From: Denitrificimonas caeni
GTDB taxonomy: Bacteria; Pseudomonadota; Gammaproteobacteria; Pseudomonadales; Pseudomonadaceae
DNA: 64,000 bases
Reading direction: 5' to 3'
Assembly: GCF_905120345.1 (NCBI RefSeq)
Contig: NZ_CAJHOA010000001.1
Location: 186,001 to 250,000 of the forward strand
Every line of letters begins with the position of its first letter. Positions within the stretch are counted from its first letter, which is position 1. The translations under genes were made by a program, and so were the position numbers. Below the pieces are notes generated by a model that did not search any database, was not told the origin of the DNA, and saw only the letters and a program-made list of their open reading frames with translations. Below are positions 8,541 through 16,328 of this stretch, in pieces.

Positions 8541-9514
8541 TAATATCCTTGATCTCGGGCTTCCACCCAAACGAAGTTACTCGGTAATAAGCGTTGTTCT
8601 TGTCCTAAACGATAAGCCACTAATTTACCGCCATTAACGGCACTGTAATCTAAACACGCTAAATTGGGGCGAATCAGACTGGGCTGGCCTTGCCGCCAAT
8701 AGTGGCCCACAAATAACAGCGGCTGCTGTGCATCGTAGCTATTGATATGACGTAAATACTGCTCAGGTAAAGGCTTTTGTGCAATATGCTCAGGCAACGC
8801 ATCGGGCTGAAAAACCACATCACCATAAGTCAGTGCTGACTCATCTTCATGCCAAAATTTAGTACGAAACGATGAGCGTCGATAACCGTCTTGGCCTATT
8901 TGTGAGATCCCATAAGGCAAAGGTAAGTTCACACCGCGCAAGAGACGATTAAAGGTTTGATCTGCAAAACTGCCGCTGAGCGCCGATTGCTGAATAAAGT
9001 TCGTATCGATACGACCATCAGGAAAACGGCTGCGTAGAGTATTGATTAAACGGTCATCCCAACAGGCATGTACGGCCCGAAAGCGCTCGGCATCAATAAA
9101 CAGCGGTAAGGTTAAAAACCACTGATTAAAGTCTTGCCAGTCATAAGGATGCTGCTCGAACTGCTCGAGTGTTTCGCGCTGCAAACGAGCATGGCGTGGA
9201 CTGTGTTCGCGCACATAAGTGGACTCACCATTCTGTTCAAGCGGTGTATTCCAAGCCAGCGCATAATATTCATGGTTACCCATAATGCAATGCGCATGCC
9301 CTGCTTCGACCATCGCATGGACTAAGTGTAAGGTCTCACGTATCTGCGGGCCTCGATCAATTAAGTCACCGAGAAATACGGCCTGACGGTAGGCATGCTG
9401 CCACACGCCTGCACGCTTTTTATAGCCCAATACCGTTAAGAGGCGTTCAAGGGGCTGCGCGCAGCCGTGTATATCACCAATTAGGTCATAACTGCGCGAT
9501 GGATCAAGCCACAT
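8540..9514 (-). CDS. Calcineurin-like metallophosphoesterase
   Basis: Cytosolic metallophosphoesterase of 324 residues with the full metal-binding signature: DIHG near residue 14, GDLIDRGP near residue 50 and GNHE near residue 80. Further His residues appear in the C-terminal half (AVHACWDD; FVGHYWRQ). Such proteins hydrolyse phosphoester or dinucleoside polyphosphate bonds; the substrate cannot be told from sequence. It overlaps nadK by one base upstream (TAATG) and the rhomboid gene by one base downstream, placing it in the middle of a tightly coupled operon. Confidence 0.88.
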   Translation of the reverse strand: MWLDPSRSYDLIGDIHGCAQPLERLLTVLGYKKRAGVWQHAYRQAVFLGDLIDRGPQIRETLHLVHAMVEAGHAHCIMGNHEYYALAWNTPLEQNGESTYVREHSPRHARLQRETLEQFEQHPYDWQDFNQWFLTLPLFIDAERFRAVHACWDDRLINTLRSRFPDGRIDTNFIQQSALSGSFADQTFNRLLRGVNLPLPYGISQIGQDGYRRSSFRTKFWHEDESALTYGDVVFQPDALPEHIAQKPLPEQYLRHINSYDAQQPLLFVGHYWRQGQPSLIRPNLACLDYSAVNGGKLVAYRLGQEQRLLPSNFVWVEARDQGY

Positions 9515-10404
9515 TACTTATTATCCTGCCCCAAGCGGCTGCCCCAGCCGAGCTTGTCACGACAGACTGTATAAAAATTATGGTCTAACGGATGAAGCAA
9601 GCGCAGCTTCTGTGGTTTTCTCTGTATGTGCAGGGTGTCGCCGGGCGCACAGGTAACATGGTTTTGGCCGTCACAAGAGACCAATGGATAGATGCTCATA
9701 TCTTCAGAGATCACTACTTTCAGCTCACTGTCGGCGTCGACGACAATCGGTCGGCTGGACAAGGTGTGCGGATACATCGGTACAATGACAATAGCATCCA
9801 GTCGCGGGTGCATAATTGGACCGCCAGCAGATAACGCATAAGCGGTTGATCCAGTTGGCGTGGCAATAATTAGACCGTCAGCTTTTAAGCTATACACAAA
9901 CTGCCCATCAATAAATAACTCGAACTCAATCATTCGTGTTGATTTACCTGGATGGAGAACGACATCGTTGAGCGCATCACCTTGACCAATCGGTGCACCA
10001 TTACGACGCACTTCAGTTTCCAATAAAAAGCGCTGCTCAACGGTATAGTTACCGGCTAACACTTCGGAGATTTGTGATTCCAGCTGCTCAGGCAAAATAT
10101 CCGTTAAGAAACCTAAGCTACCGCGGTTAATTCCCAGTACCGGCACATTATGCTGAGCCAAAGCGCGTGCGGCACCCAGCATCGAACCATCGCCACCGAC
10201 AACAATCACTAAATCACAGACTTCGCCGAGCAGCTTGCGTGAGCTGGTTTGCAAGTTATGGCCAGGGAGCATTTCGGCAATTCTATCTTCGAGGATGACA
10301 TGTAAATGCCGTCCAATCAGGTAACGCTTCAGGCGTCGAATAGTCTCGAGGACGCGTGCGCTGCCCATTCGTCCGATAATGCCAATGTTGCGAAACTGCT
10401 CCAT
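9514..10404 (-). CDS. nadK: NAD kinase
   Basis: Phosphorylates NAD to NADP in the cytosol. The 296 residues fit the bacterial enzyme. The diagnostic GGDGS motif is at 70-74, followed by LGINRGSLGFLTD and the second conserved stretch with TPTGSTAYALSAGGP. It lies 52 bases downstream of tusA and its stop codon overlaps the phosphoesterase start, so these minus-strand genes probably form one unit down to pepN. Confidence 0.97.
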   Translation of the reverse strand: MEQFRNIGIIGRMGSARVLETIRRLKRYLIGRHLHVILEDRIAEMLPGHNLQTSSRKLLGEVCDLVIVVGGDGSMLGAARALAQHNVPVLGINRGSLGFLTDILPEQLESQISEVLAGNYTVEQRFLLETEVRRNGAPIGQGDALNDVVLHPGKSTRMIEFELFIDGQFVYSLKADGLIIATPTGSTAYALSAGGPIMHPRLDAIVIVPMYPHTLSSRPIVVDADSELKVVISEDMSIYPLVSCDGQNHVTCAPGDTLHIQRKPQKLRLLHPLDHNFYTVCRDKLGWGSRLGQDNK

Positions 10405-10456
10405 ACGATCCCCGCTTGAACTGCGTTTATAAATATTTTAAGACGCGTTGCTGTAC

Positions 10457-10702
10457 TTAAACTTTTTTGCGAATCAAATAGGTGTAAGTACCGTTTTGCT
10501 CGCTGCTATCTAATAATTGATGCTCTAAAAAAACACAAAACTTAGGAATATCACGTTGCGTTGATGGATCGGTGGCGGTGACTTTTAACACCGCTCCGCC
10601 AGCCAGATCACGGACCTTAGTGTGCAGCATCATTACGGGTTCAGGACAAAAAAGACCGCTGGCATCCAATTCGGCATCAATCTGTATAGGCATGTTTGAC
10701 AC
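10457..10702 (-). CDS. tusA: Sulfur carrier protein TusA
   Basis: Small sulfur-transfer protein (81 residues) that accepts persulfide sulfur from IscS for tRNA 2-thiolation and related routes. The active cysteine lies in the LFCPEPV motif (Cys19), and the family's RDIPKFC motif follows. Two starts are possible: GTG at 10702, with AAGG 10 bases upstream, and ATG at 10693. The GTG start is preferred on ribosome-binding-site spacing but is not certain. The gene is divergent from the crotonase gene at 10882, and the 180 bases between must hold both promoters. Confidence 0.92.
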   Translation of the reverse strand: MSNMPIQIDAELDASGLFCPEPVMMLHTKVRDLAGGAVLKVTATDPSTQRDIPKFCVFLEHQLLDSSEQNGTYTYLIRKKV

Positions 10703-10881
10703 GTGACATTTACCTTTAGTTTAATTTTCACGGCAGCAACACTTGGCTCAATCAGCACTCGGCGCTTGTTTTTACCATCACTCGGCGCAACAACTCGACT
10801 GACGGGTCAATCTTTGTGCTTTACCTCTTATTCAGAGCTGGGTAGTGTGCGTCTCACAAACAATAATACGGATTCTATGTC

Positions 10882-11571
10882 ATGAGCGAACTGATTCACT
10901 ACAACTGCAACGAAGGTATCGCTACCTTAACGCTAAACAACGGTAAAGTTAATGCGCTTTCACCCGATATGATTGGCGCATTTAACCAATGCTTGGATCA
11001 GGCAGAGCAGGATCGTGCCATCGTTATTATCACTGGCCAACCCGGTATTTTATCCGGTGGCTACGATTTAAAAGTGATGACCTCAGGTCCTGAACACGCC
11101 TTTAACTTAGTCGCGCTTGGCTCAACTTTAACACGACGCATGTTAGCACACCCCTACCCGATCATTGTCGCTTGCCCAGGCCATGCCATTGCCAAGGGTG
11201 CATTTCTATTGCTCGCAGCGGATTACCGAATTGGTACTGAAGGGGCATTCAAGATTGGCTTAAACGAAGTGCTGATCGGCATGACTATGCACTATGCTGG
11301 GATTGCTCTGGCCAAAGACCGCCTGACTAAACCTGCTTTTCAACGCTCGGTGATTAATGGTGAATTGTTCAACCCAACTGATGCGGTGAATGCGGGTTTT
11401 TTAGATTGTGTCGTGCCGGCTGAACAACTGATGGCAACGGCGTTGACGATGGCGACACAAATGAAGCAAATCAATATGACAGCGCACCGTAAAACCAAGC
11501 TAAAAGTGCGCAAAGACTTACTGGAAGAACTCGATACCGCGATCGAACTGGATAAAACTATACCGCTTTAA
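10882..11571 (+). CDS. Crotonase / enoyl-CoA hydratase family protein
   Basis: Enoyl-CoA hydratase/isomerase-fold protein of 229 residues, shorter than classical hydratases (about 260). The N-terminal beta strands (IATLTLNNGKVNALS) and the oxyanion region (LSGGYDLKVM; CPGHAIAKGAFLLLAADYRIG) are recognisable. The two catalytic Glu positions of true hydratases are not obvious, so the precise reaction on an acyl-CoA is uncertain. The ribosome binding site is weak (CGGATT about 9 bases upstream). It stands alone on the plus strand, facing the spermidine synthase-like gene across a hairpin. Confidence 0.85.
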   Translation: MSELIHYNCNEGIATLTLNNGKVNALSPDMIGAFNQCLDQAEQDRAIVIITGQPGILSGGYDLKVMTSGPEHAFNLVALGSTLTRRMLAHPYPIIVACPGHAIAKGAFLLLAADYRIGTEGAFKIGLNEVLIGMTMHYAGIALAKDRLTKPAFQRSVINGELFNPTDAVNAGFLDCVVPAEQLMATALTMATQMKQINMTAHRKTKLKVRKDLLEELDTAIELDKTIPL

Positions 11572-11585
11572 GTGTTTTTGAGGAT

Positions 11586-11613
11586 ACCCGCATACTTGTT
11601 TAAGCGTGCGGGT
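11586..11613. terminator. Hairpin between convergent genes
   Basis: 12-bp stem with one mismatch and one G-T pair, outer arms ACCCGCA/TGCGGGT and a GTTT loop. It lies between the crotonase gene and the convergent spermidine synthase-like gene. The T tract is poor on both sides, so it may be a weak bidirectional terminator. Confidence 0.5.
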
Positions 11614-11616
11614 GCC

Positions 11617-12480
11617 TTATTCGCTCGCCGGACGGATGACATCAATTAAATAGCTGATGTCATAGCCCAGTATCTCAGCCACGCGCGCGGCGTGTTCACG
11701 CATCAATGGGATTGAGGGGTACTGTTCCAAGCTGTAAGGAACCAAGAGAATCACATTGCCTTCTTTAACCGGTATTTCCCAATAGTGGCGATAGAACAAA
11801 CCGCGTAGCAGTGCAGCACCAAGAGGTCGTCCATCTAAAGTCGCCCACTGATTAATAATCAGCCAGCCACCTGGGTTAAGTTTATCTTGGCACTTGGCTA
11901 AAAACCCCCAAGCTAAATGCCCAACCGAAGGCCCCGTATCGGTATACATATCTAAGTAAATTAAATCTGCAGTTTCTGCGCTATCAATCAGCTCTAGAGC
12001 ATCACCAATGCGGATAGTGAGTCGCGGATCATCAGTCATACCAAGGTGTTCCATGGCGATACGTGGCAGCGGCTCACGCAGCTCCAGCACCTCAACATCC
12101 TCTAATGGCAGAGTTGCCAAGCACACCTCAGTTAAGCTTCCGGCGCCCAAGCCTAAGAACAGCGCTGTTTCTGGGTGCTGATGACAAAAGCTCGCTACTA
12201 ACATGGCGCGGGTGTAATCGTACTTAAGCCACAGTGGGTTTTCATAGAGCACACAGCTTTGCTCAACCTGACTACCAAATTCTAAATAGCGAAAACCGTT
12301 GTCTTCAACGACGCGAATCACACCGTACTCGTCGGTTTCTTCAGTAATAACTTGCCTTTGCGCTTGCTCAACTAACACCGCATATTCCTTACGTGCTTGC
12401 CTCTGGAGGGACAAATAGTGCTTTAGGACGTAAGCCGCCAGCAGTACAAGCACCCCTCCGCTCAACCAAAGAACCATCAT
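11617..12480 (-). CDS. Spermidine synthase-like methyltransferase-fold protein with N-terminal membrane anchor
   Basis: About 287 residues. The first 20 are hydrophobic (VLWLSGGVLVLLAAYVL), suggesting a single membrane anchor. The rest is a Rossmann fold of the spermidine synthase type: the glycine-rich loop LFLGLGAGSLTE, an acidic strand end VEVLEL and the motif LIYLDMYTD. Canonical SpeE enzymes have no membrane anchor, and the putrescine-binding residues cannot be confirmed, so polyamine synthesis is not assured. Two Met codons are adjacent at 12480 and 12477, and either may be used. The gene stands alone downstream of the efp terminator. Confidence 0.75.
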   Translation of the reverse strand: MMVLWLSGGVLVLLAAYVLKHYLSLQRQARKEYAVLVEQAQRQVITEETDEYGVIRVVEDNGFRYLEFGSQVEQSCVLYENPLWLKYDYTRAMLVASFCHQHPETALFLGLGAGSLTEVCLATLPLEDVEVLELREPLPRIAMEHLGMTDDPRLTIRIGDALELIDSAETADLIYLDMYTDTGPSVGHLAWGFLAKCQDKLNPGGWLIINQWATLDGRPLGAALLRGLFYRHYWEIPVKEGNVILLVPYSLEQYPSIPLMREHAARVAEILGYDISYLIDVIRPASE

Positions 12481-12536
12481 AGCCTATGCTGCCTCTTAAT
12501 ATTTCAGCAGCCTGATTTGAGACTCACTGAAAACAA

Positions 12537-12560
12537 AAAGCCCAGCAAGAGCTGGGCTTT
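12537..12560 (-). terminator. Rho-independent terminator of efp
   Basis: Perfect 10-bp stem AAAGCCCAGC/GCTGGGCTTT with a 4-base loop. On the minus strand it is followed by TTGTTTTC. It starts 24 bases after the efp stop codon. Confidence 0.9.
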
Positions 12561-12583
12561 AATCGCAAAGCGACAGTTACAAA

Positions 12584-13150
12584 TTAAGCTTTAACGCGAG
12601 ACTTGTATTCGCCAGTACGGGTATCGATTTCAATTGAGTCGCCAATTTCGCAAAATGAAGATACTTGCAATTCATGGCCAGTGCTCAAGCGTGCAGTTTT
12701 CATCACTTTACCTGATGTATCACCACGCACTGATGGCTCAGTGTAAATGATTTCACGTACGATGGTGGTTGGCAGCTCAATAGAGATGACTTTGTCATCA
12801 TAAAAAACGGCGGCGCATTCATCAGTCATACCATCTTCAATGTAAGGCAGTACACCTTCCACATCAGACTTCTCAACTTCGTACTGGTTAAACTCAGCAT
12901 CCATAAACACATACAAAGGATCAGCAAAGTATGAGTAGGTTACATCTTTACGATCAAGGATGATGGCTTCAAACTTATCGTCAGCACGAAACACAGTTTC
13001 AGTCGCCATACCGTTAAGTAGATTCTTCAATTTCATCTTAACTACCGCAGAATTGCGGCCAGATTTATTGAACTCGGCTTTCTGAATCACCCAAGGTGAA
13101 CCATCAATATTAGCGACTTGCCCGGCGCGAAACTCTTGTGCAGTTTTCAT
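12584..13150 (-). CDS. efp: Translation elongation factor P
   Basis: Elongation factor P (188 residues) rescues ribosomes stalled at polyproline stretches. The three-domain OB-fold layout is intact. The modified residue at the tip of domain I is Arg32 (NKSGRNS, where enteric EF-P has Lys34), the form activated by rhamnosylation in pseudomonads. The rhamnosyltransferase gene earP lies 44 bases upstream on the same strand, which matches. A strong terminator follows. The dTDP-rhamnose synthesis genes it needs are not in the window. Confidence 0.97.
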   Translation of the reverse strand: MKTAQEFRAGQVANIDGSPWVIQKAEFNKSGRNSAVVKMKLKNLLNGMATETVFRADDKFEAIILDRKDVTYSYFADPLYVFMDAEFNQYEVEKSDVEGVLPYIEDGMTDECAAVFYDDKVISIELPTTIVREIIYTEPSVRGDTSGKVMKTARLSTGHELQVSSFCEIGDSIEIDTRTGEYKSRVKA

Positions 13151-13194
13151 GCTGAAAATCCATTAGGAATGTTGAAAAAATATTTAGGTGCGCA

Positions 13195-14334
13195 TCATAG
13201 CCAATCTTGATAGAAGCATGCTAGCTTTGTTGCAAGATCTGGCAATTTTCTTTGTTGCTCACACCAACCTATTGCATGTTTGTGCAGCTCTTTTTCATAC
13301 TTAATACAGTGCTGCCAAGCCTGTTGCATATCGCCTGCAGTATTCCATGCCCGGCATAAACTCTCTAAAGCCACTTTAGATTCTTCATCTAACTCTTTGT
13401 TATATATAGATAAAAAAGCTTGGAGTTTATCTAGATGTGCATCATCTTGCTGAGGATAGATATGCCAGAGAAAAGGCTTTGCCGCCCATTGCGCACGTAC
13501 AAAAGAATCCTCACCACGTACACAATTAAAATCACAGCTCCAGAGCAAACGATCAAAGTTTTCTTGCTGAATATAGGGTAATACTTGTACTTTTAAACTG
13601 CCGCGCTGATAAATGCGTCCTTGCTGCAGCTCAGGTAAGGCAAAATACTCAGCCAGAATAGGTATTAATGGCCCTTGTAACAGCAAAATATGGTTGATAC
13701 AGATGTCACTACTGAGCGCATCAAGCCAGCTGGGCAATGCTGGATTAGCATAGGCAAATAAACTGATCAGTCGCTCGTTTGGTTCTGTCTGTACACCAAG
13801 TGAGGCTAAAAACTCAGCTTGCTGCACCTCTGAGGTTAAAAAAGCATCGCGCTGGCTCAGTAGCGACGCCTCACGCAACAACCCTCCTGTCTGCTCAGTA
13901 AAGCCTGGAAAAAAGAAATACTTCTGCAAGCCAGTACCTTGCATCGACGGTAAAGCATGGCACTCAGCCGCCCAAGGCTCAGCCGTTAAATACTCCAAGT
14001 TCAGCCAGAGTACGTTGTTTTGGGCGCGCATTAAGTTGATATAGGCTGCAGGCAGTTGGCAAGCAAACGCTTCAATCACCACTTGCGCGCAGTGCTGCTG
14101 CGACACAGCAGTACTGTTGGCTGTCCACCAACAAATCTCTACGCCCGCAATCGTTTGCTGATGAGTTGTTGTAGACACCGCTGGACAAATGGCATGGAAT
14201 GCCGATAAATCATCGACCCACAGCCGCACCGCAAAACCGTGCTCTTGATTGAGCTGCTGAGCCAAACGCCAGGTCACGCCAATATCACCAAAGTTGTCGA
14301 TCACTCGGCAAAAAACATCCCACGTCACGCGCAT
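13195..14334 (-). CDS. earP: EF-P arginine-32 rhamnosyltransferase
   Basis: Glycosyltransferase (DUF2331, GT104) that transfers rhamnose from dTDP-rhamnose to Arg32 of EF-P. It has 379 residues. The conserved catalytic aspartates Asp13 and Asp17 are present in RVIDNFGDIG, and the nucleotide-sugar-binding RGEDS motif is at 273-277. The start at 14334 has AAGG about 9 bases upstream. It is directly upstream of efp, consistent with coupled expression of enzyme and substrate. Its 5' side faces tRNA-Ser on the other strand. Confidence 0.95.
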   Translation of the reverse strand: MRVTWDVFCRVIDNFGDIGVTWRLAQQLNQEHGFAVRLWVDDLSAFHAICPAVSTTTHQQTIAGVEICWWTANSTAVSQQHCAQVVIEAFACQLPAAYINLMRAQNNVLWLNLEYLTAEPWAAECHALPSMQGTGLQKYFFFPGFTEQTGGLLREASLLSQRDAFLTSEVQQAEFLASLGVQTEPNERLISLFAYANPALPSWLDALSSDICINHILLLQGPLIPILAEYFALPELQQGRIYQRGSLKVQVLPYIQQENFDRLLWSCDFNCVRGEDSFVRAQWAAKPFLWHIYPQQDDAHLDKLQAFLSIYNKELDEESKVALESLCRAWNTAGDMQQAWQHCIKYEKELHKHAIGWCEQQRKLPDLATKLACFYQDWL

Positions 14335-14481
14335 ACTGTTGCCTTATCTATGTCTGCTGAGAAAGTGCAAATAATAACTATCATAAGGCAAGTTGTTAGG
14401 CGAAATGAATATTTGCCTTACAGGTTATGTTCGGCTATATTAGCGCGCCTCGAGCAAGTGATTGTTTTGTTTGAGAATTGC

Positions 14482-14571
14482 GGTGAAGTGTCCGAGTGGC
14501 TGAAGGAGCTCGCCTGGAAAGCGTGTATACGAGAAATCGTGTCGAGAGTTCGAATCTCTCCTTCACCGCCA
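14482..14571 (+). tRNA. tRNA-Ser (anticodon GGA)
   Basis: 90-base tRNA with the acceptor pair GGTGAAG/CTTCACC, discriminator G and encoded CCA. The D region reads TCCGAGTGGCTGAAGG, the anticodon loop carries GGA at 14516-14518, there is a long class II variable arm, and the T-loop is TTCGAAT. It reads UCC and UCU codons. The sequence is nearly that of the E. coli Ser(GGA) tRNA. Confidence 0.97.
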
Positions 14572-14583
14572 TATTTTGATTCT

Positions 14584-14612
14584 AAACCTCTGACTTATCA
14601 GGGGTTTTTTTT
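14584..14612 (+). terminator. Terminator of tRNA-Ser
   Basis: 10-bp stem AAACCTCTGA/TCAGGGGTTT (one T-G pair) with loop CTTA, running into eight T's on the plus strand. It starts 12 bases after the tRNA. Confidence 0.9.
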
Positions 14613-14772
14613 CGCCTGTAGTTTACCGTAGTACCGGTGTCTTTCTTATTCGACTCAATCTTTAGATGCTGACGAGCGTCTAGAAGACTTCAGTTTATCG
14701 TCTATCAGCCGAAACAAGGTATAGACGCGATACCTTTGCAGAAAGGATCGAATTAACAGAAGGAGTCACGCC

Positions 14773-15351
14773 ATGCTACCGCCACTCTCACGCCTGCCAA
14801 TGACCGACATCAGTAGCACAACGTCGAAAGCGACGTCTCAAGGTGCAACGCTTGATGAGGCACAAAAAAAAGCCAGTGCTAGTCCTCAAGGCCAGCGGAT
14901 TCAGTTAGGCGCGCAAATTTTACAGGCGTCTCTAGACGTTTCGATCAGCGCTGGTGACAATTCGATGGCTTTACTATATCGCAGTGCTATCGATCATATT
15001 AATGAGCAACTGGCCCCTGAACTGGGTCCCAACGCCTTACAGGCGGCAATGCAACAAGACAACAGTGCCGAAGCAACGGCTGGGCGTATCCTGTCACAGT
15101 CAACTGCGTTTTTTGATGCCTACGCCCGTCAACATCCGAACCAAGAACCCGAGGATCTGGTGCGTCATTTTGTTGGTCTAATCCGCGGTGGTTTTGAGCA
15201 AGGTTACAGCGAAGCAACGAACATCCTCAAAGGCTTAGGCGTGCTCGGTGAAGGCAATACCATTGAGGCTGAGATTGGTAAAACTTTCGAATTGGTGCAA
15301 AAAGGCTACGACGACTTCCTGCAAACCAAGTTGCAAGCACTGCAAGTATGA
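14773..15351 (+). CDS. DUF5610 domain protein
   Basis: Conserved protein of unknown function, 192 residues, matching the DUF5610 family of pseudomonads as I recognise it. The N-terminus is Ser/Thr-rich and low in order (residues 1-40). The rest is predicted helical, with the conserved GLIRGGFEQGYSEATNILKGLG segment split over residues about 146-168. No signal peptide or catalytic motif is seen. AGAAGGAG lies 7 bases before the ATG. It is convergent with the chemosensory operon and no terminator is obvious between them. A link to that operon is possible but unproven. Confidence 0.75.
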   Translation: MLPPLSRLPMTDISSTTSKATSQGATLDEAQKKASASPQGQRIQLGAQILQASLDVSISAGDNSMALLYRSAIDHINEQLAPELGPNALQAAMQQDNSAEATAGRILSQSTAFFDAYARQHPNQEPEDLVRHFVGLIRGGFEQGYSEATNILKGLGVLGEGNTIEAEIGKTFELVQKGYDDFLQTKLQALQV

Positions 15352-15408
15352 AAATCATAAGCGACTGGCGTACCCTCGCTCAGATTGCTAGTACTTATCT
15401 AAATAACA

Positions 15409-15807
15409 CTAAGCAGTGACCAGTTGCTGCAAGACTCTGGCATCTAACAGACTAACGAGTTCATCTTGGTACCACGCCAATGCTTGCAGCGCTAGAAACT
15501 GACGCCTTGCCTGTAATAAGGGCGGTAAGGCATAAATATTGGCGACTGGTAGCTCAATCAGCTCAGCAGGCCTCTCTAAACCCAGTCGCCACGATCCGCT
15601 TAGACCTACCAACTGCAAATACTGCGTTGCGCCTGGATACGGTTTAGCTGTTCGATCAATCAAGGTGGCAAAAGGCCGAATGTCTATCTCGCCTTCATTG
15701 GCTAACGCACAACCTTGACTGCGCACATAAGCGGCTTCGATAGCAAAGCACTGCTCTTGGTGTCGAAACATGACCACGGGCAAAGTTAGCGGGCGTTCTA
15801 TGTTCAT
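15409..15807 (-). CDS. Small CheW-like coupling protein (second copy)
   Basis: CheW-type domain of about 132 residues, the last gene of the chemosensory operon. The beta-barrel pattern is visible (PVVMFRHQEQCFAIEAAYV; LQLVGLSGSWRLGLE; VSLLDARVL), but it is shorter and more divergent than CheW proper, so binding to CheA or receptors is inferred. The ATG at 15807 overlaps the stop codon of the upstream cheW (ATGA), which decides the start. A longer frame to 15825 would overlap further without a ribosome binding site. No clear terminator follows before the convergent DUF5610 gene. Confidence 0.78.
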   Translation of the reverse strand: MNIERPLTLPVVMFRHQEQCFAIEAAYVRSQGCALANEGEIDIRPFATLIDRTAKPYPGATQYLQLVGLSGSWRLGLERPAELIELPVANIYALPPLLQARRQFLALQALAWYQDELVSLLDARVLQQLVTA

Positions 15808-16328
15808 CCCTGACCTTTCTGCCACGCAGCAAAAACCGCATCAATATCCAATACAGATACCGCTAAACCAGTAAAGTCCAAAAGCCCTGTTACATAGGAT
15901 CGCAAGTACTCTGGTAGTGCGTCTGGCGGCGGCTGAATTTGACTCTCAACAATATCCACCACATCCAATAAGCGGTCAACACGCAAGCCGCTGTGCATCG
16001 CTGTGCCGCGCGCAAGCAAAATTGAGGTCAGCGGCAACGCATTTTTTTCGTCAGCACTGGGGAGCTGTAGCAAGGCATGCAGCCTAATCACTGATTCAAT
16101 ATCACCGCGTAGATTAATGACCCCTTCAACCGACGCTGGCATTCCTGGGACAAAAAAAACCGCCTCATCCCCCGGTAGCACTTCCTTAATAGCCAAGCCC
16201 GGAAAAGCAAAGTAATACTCACCTAGGCTAAAAATCACCAGTTTTATAACAGGCTCATCAACATCAATAATTGCCTGCTCATTATTGTGCTGCTGCGCTA
16301 GCAGCTGATCAAGTTGGCTTTCACTCAT
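15804..16328 (-). CDS. cheW: CheW coupling protein
   Basis: Adaptor linking chemoreceptors to the CheA kinase, 174 residues with an N-terminal extension of about 25 residues before the CheW fold. The core motifs are present: LVIFSLGEYYFAFPG, the receptor-contact stretch MPASVEGVINLRGDI, and VDRLLDVVDI. It overlaps the 3' end of the diguanylate cyclase gene by 8 bases (ATGAGTGA) and the next gene by 4, so translation is coupled through the operon. Confidence 0.92.
   Translation of the reverse strand: MSESQLDQLLAQQHNNEQAIIDVDEPVIKLVIFSLGEYYFAFPGLAIKEVLPGDEAVFFVPGMPASVEGVINLRGDIESVIRLHALLQLPSADEKNALPLTSILLARGTAMHSGLRVDRLLDVVDIVESQIQPPPDALPEYLRSYVTGLLDFTGLAVSVLDIDAVFAAWQKGQG

Noticed and set aside
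10703-10885. Short plus-strand frame between tusA and the crotonase gene
   Set aside because: It fills the divergent promoter region and overlaps the next start; composition is low in recognisable motifs and there is no ribosome binding site.
14239-14631. Open frame on the plus strand covering tRNA-Ser
   Set aside because: It is antisense to earP at one end and runs through the tRNA and its terminator; no ribosome binding site or family pattern.
14680-14772. Possible FliA (sigma-28) promoter before the DUF5610 gene
   Set aside because: A GCCGAAA string recalls the GCCGATAA element, but no matching upstream box is found at the right spacing.
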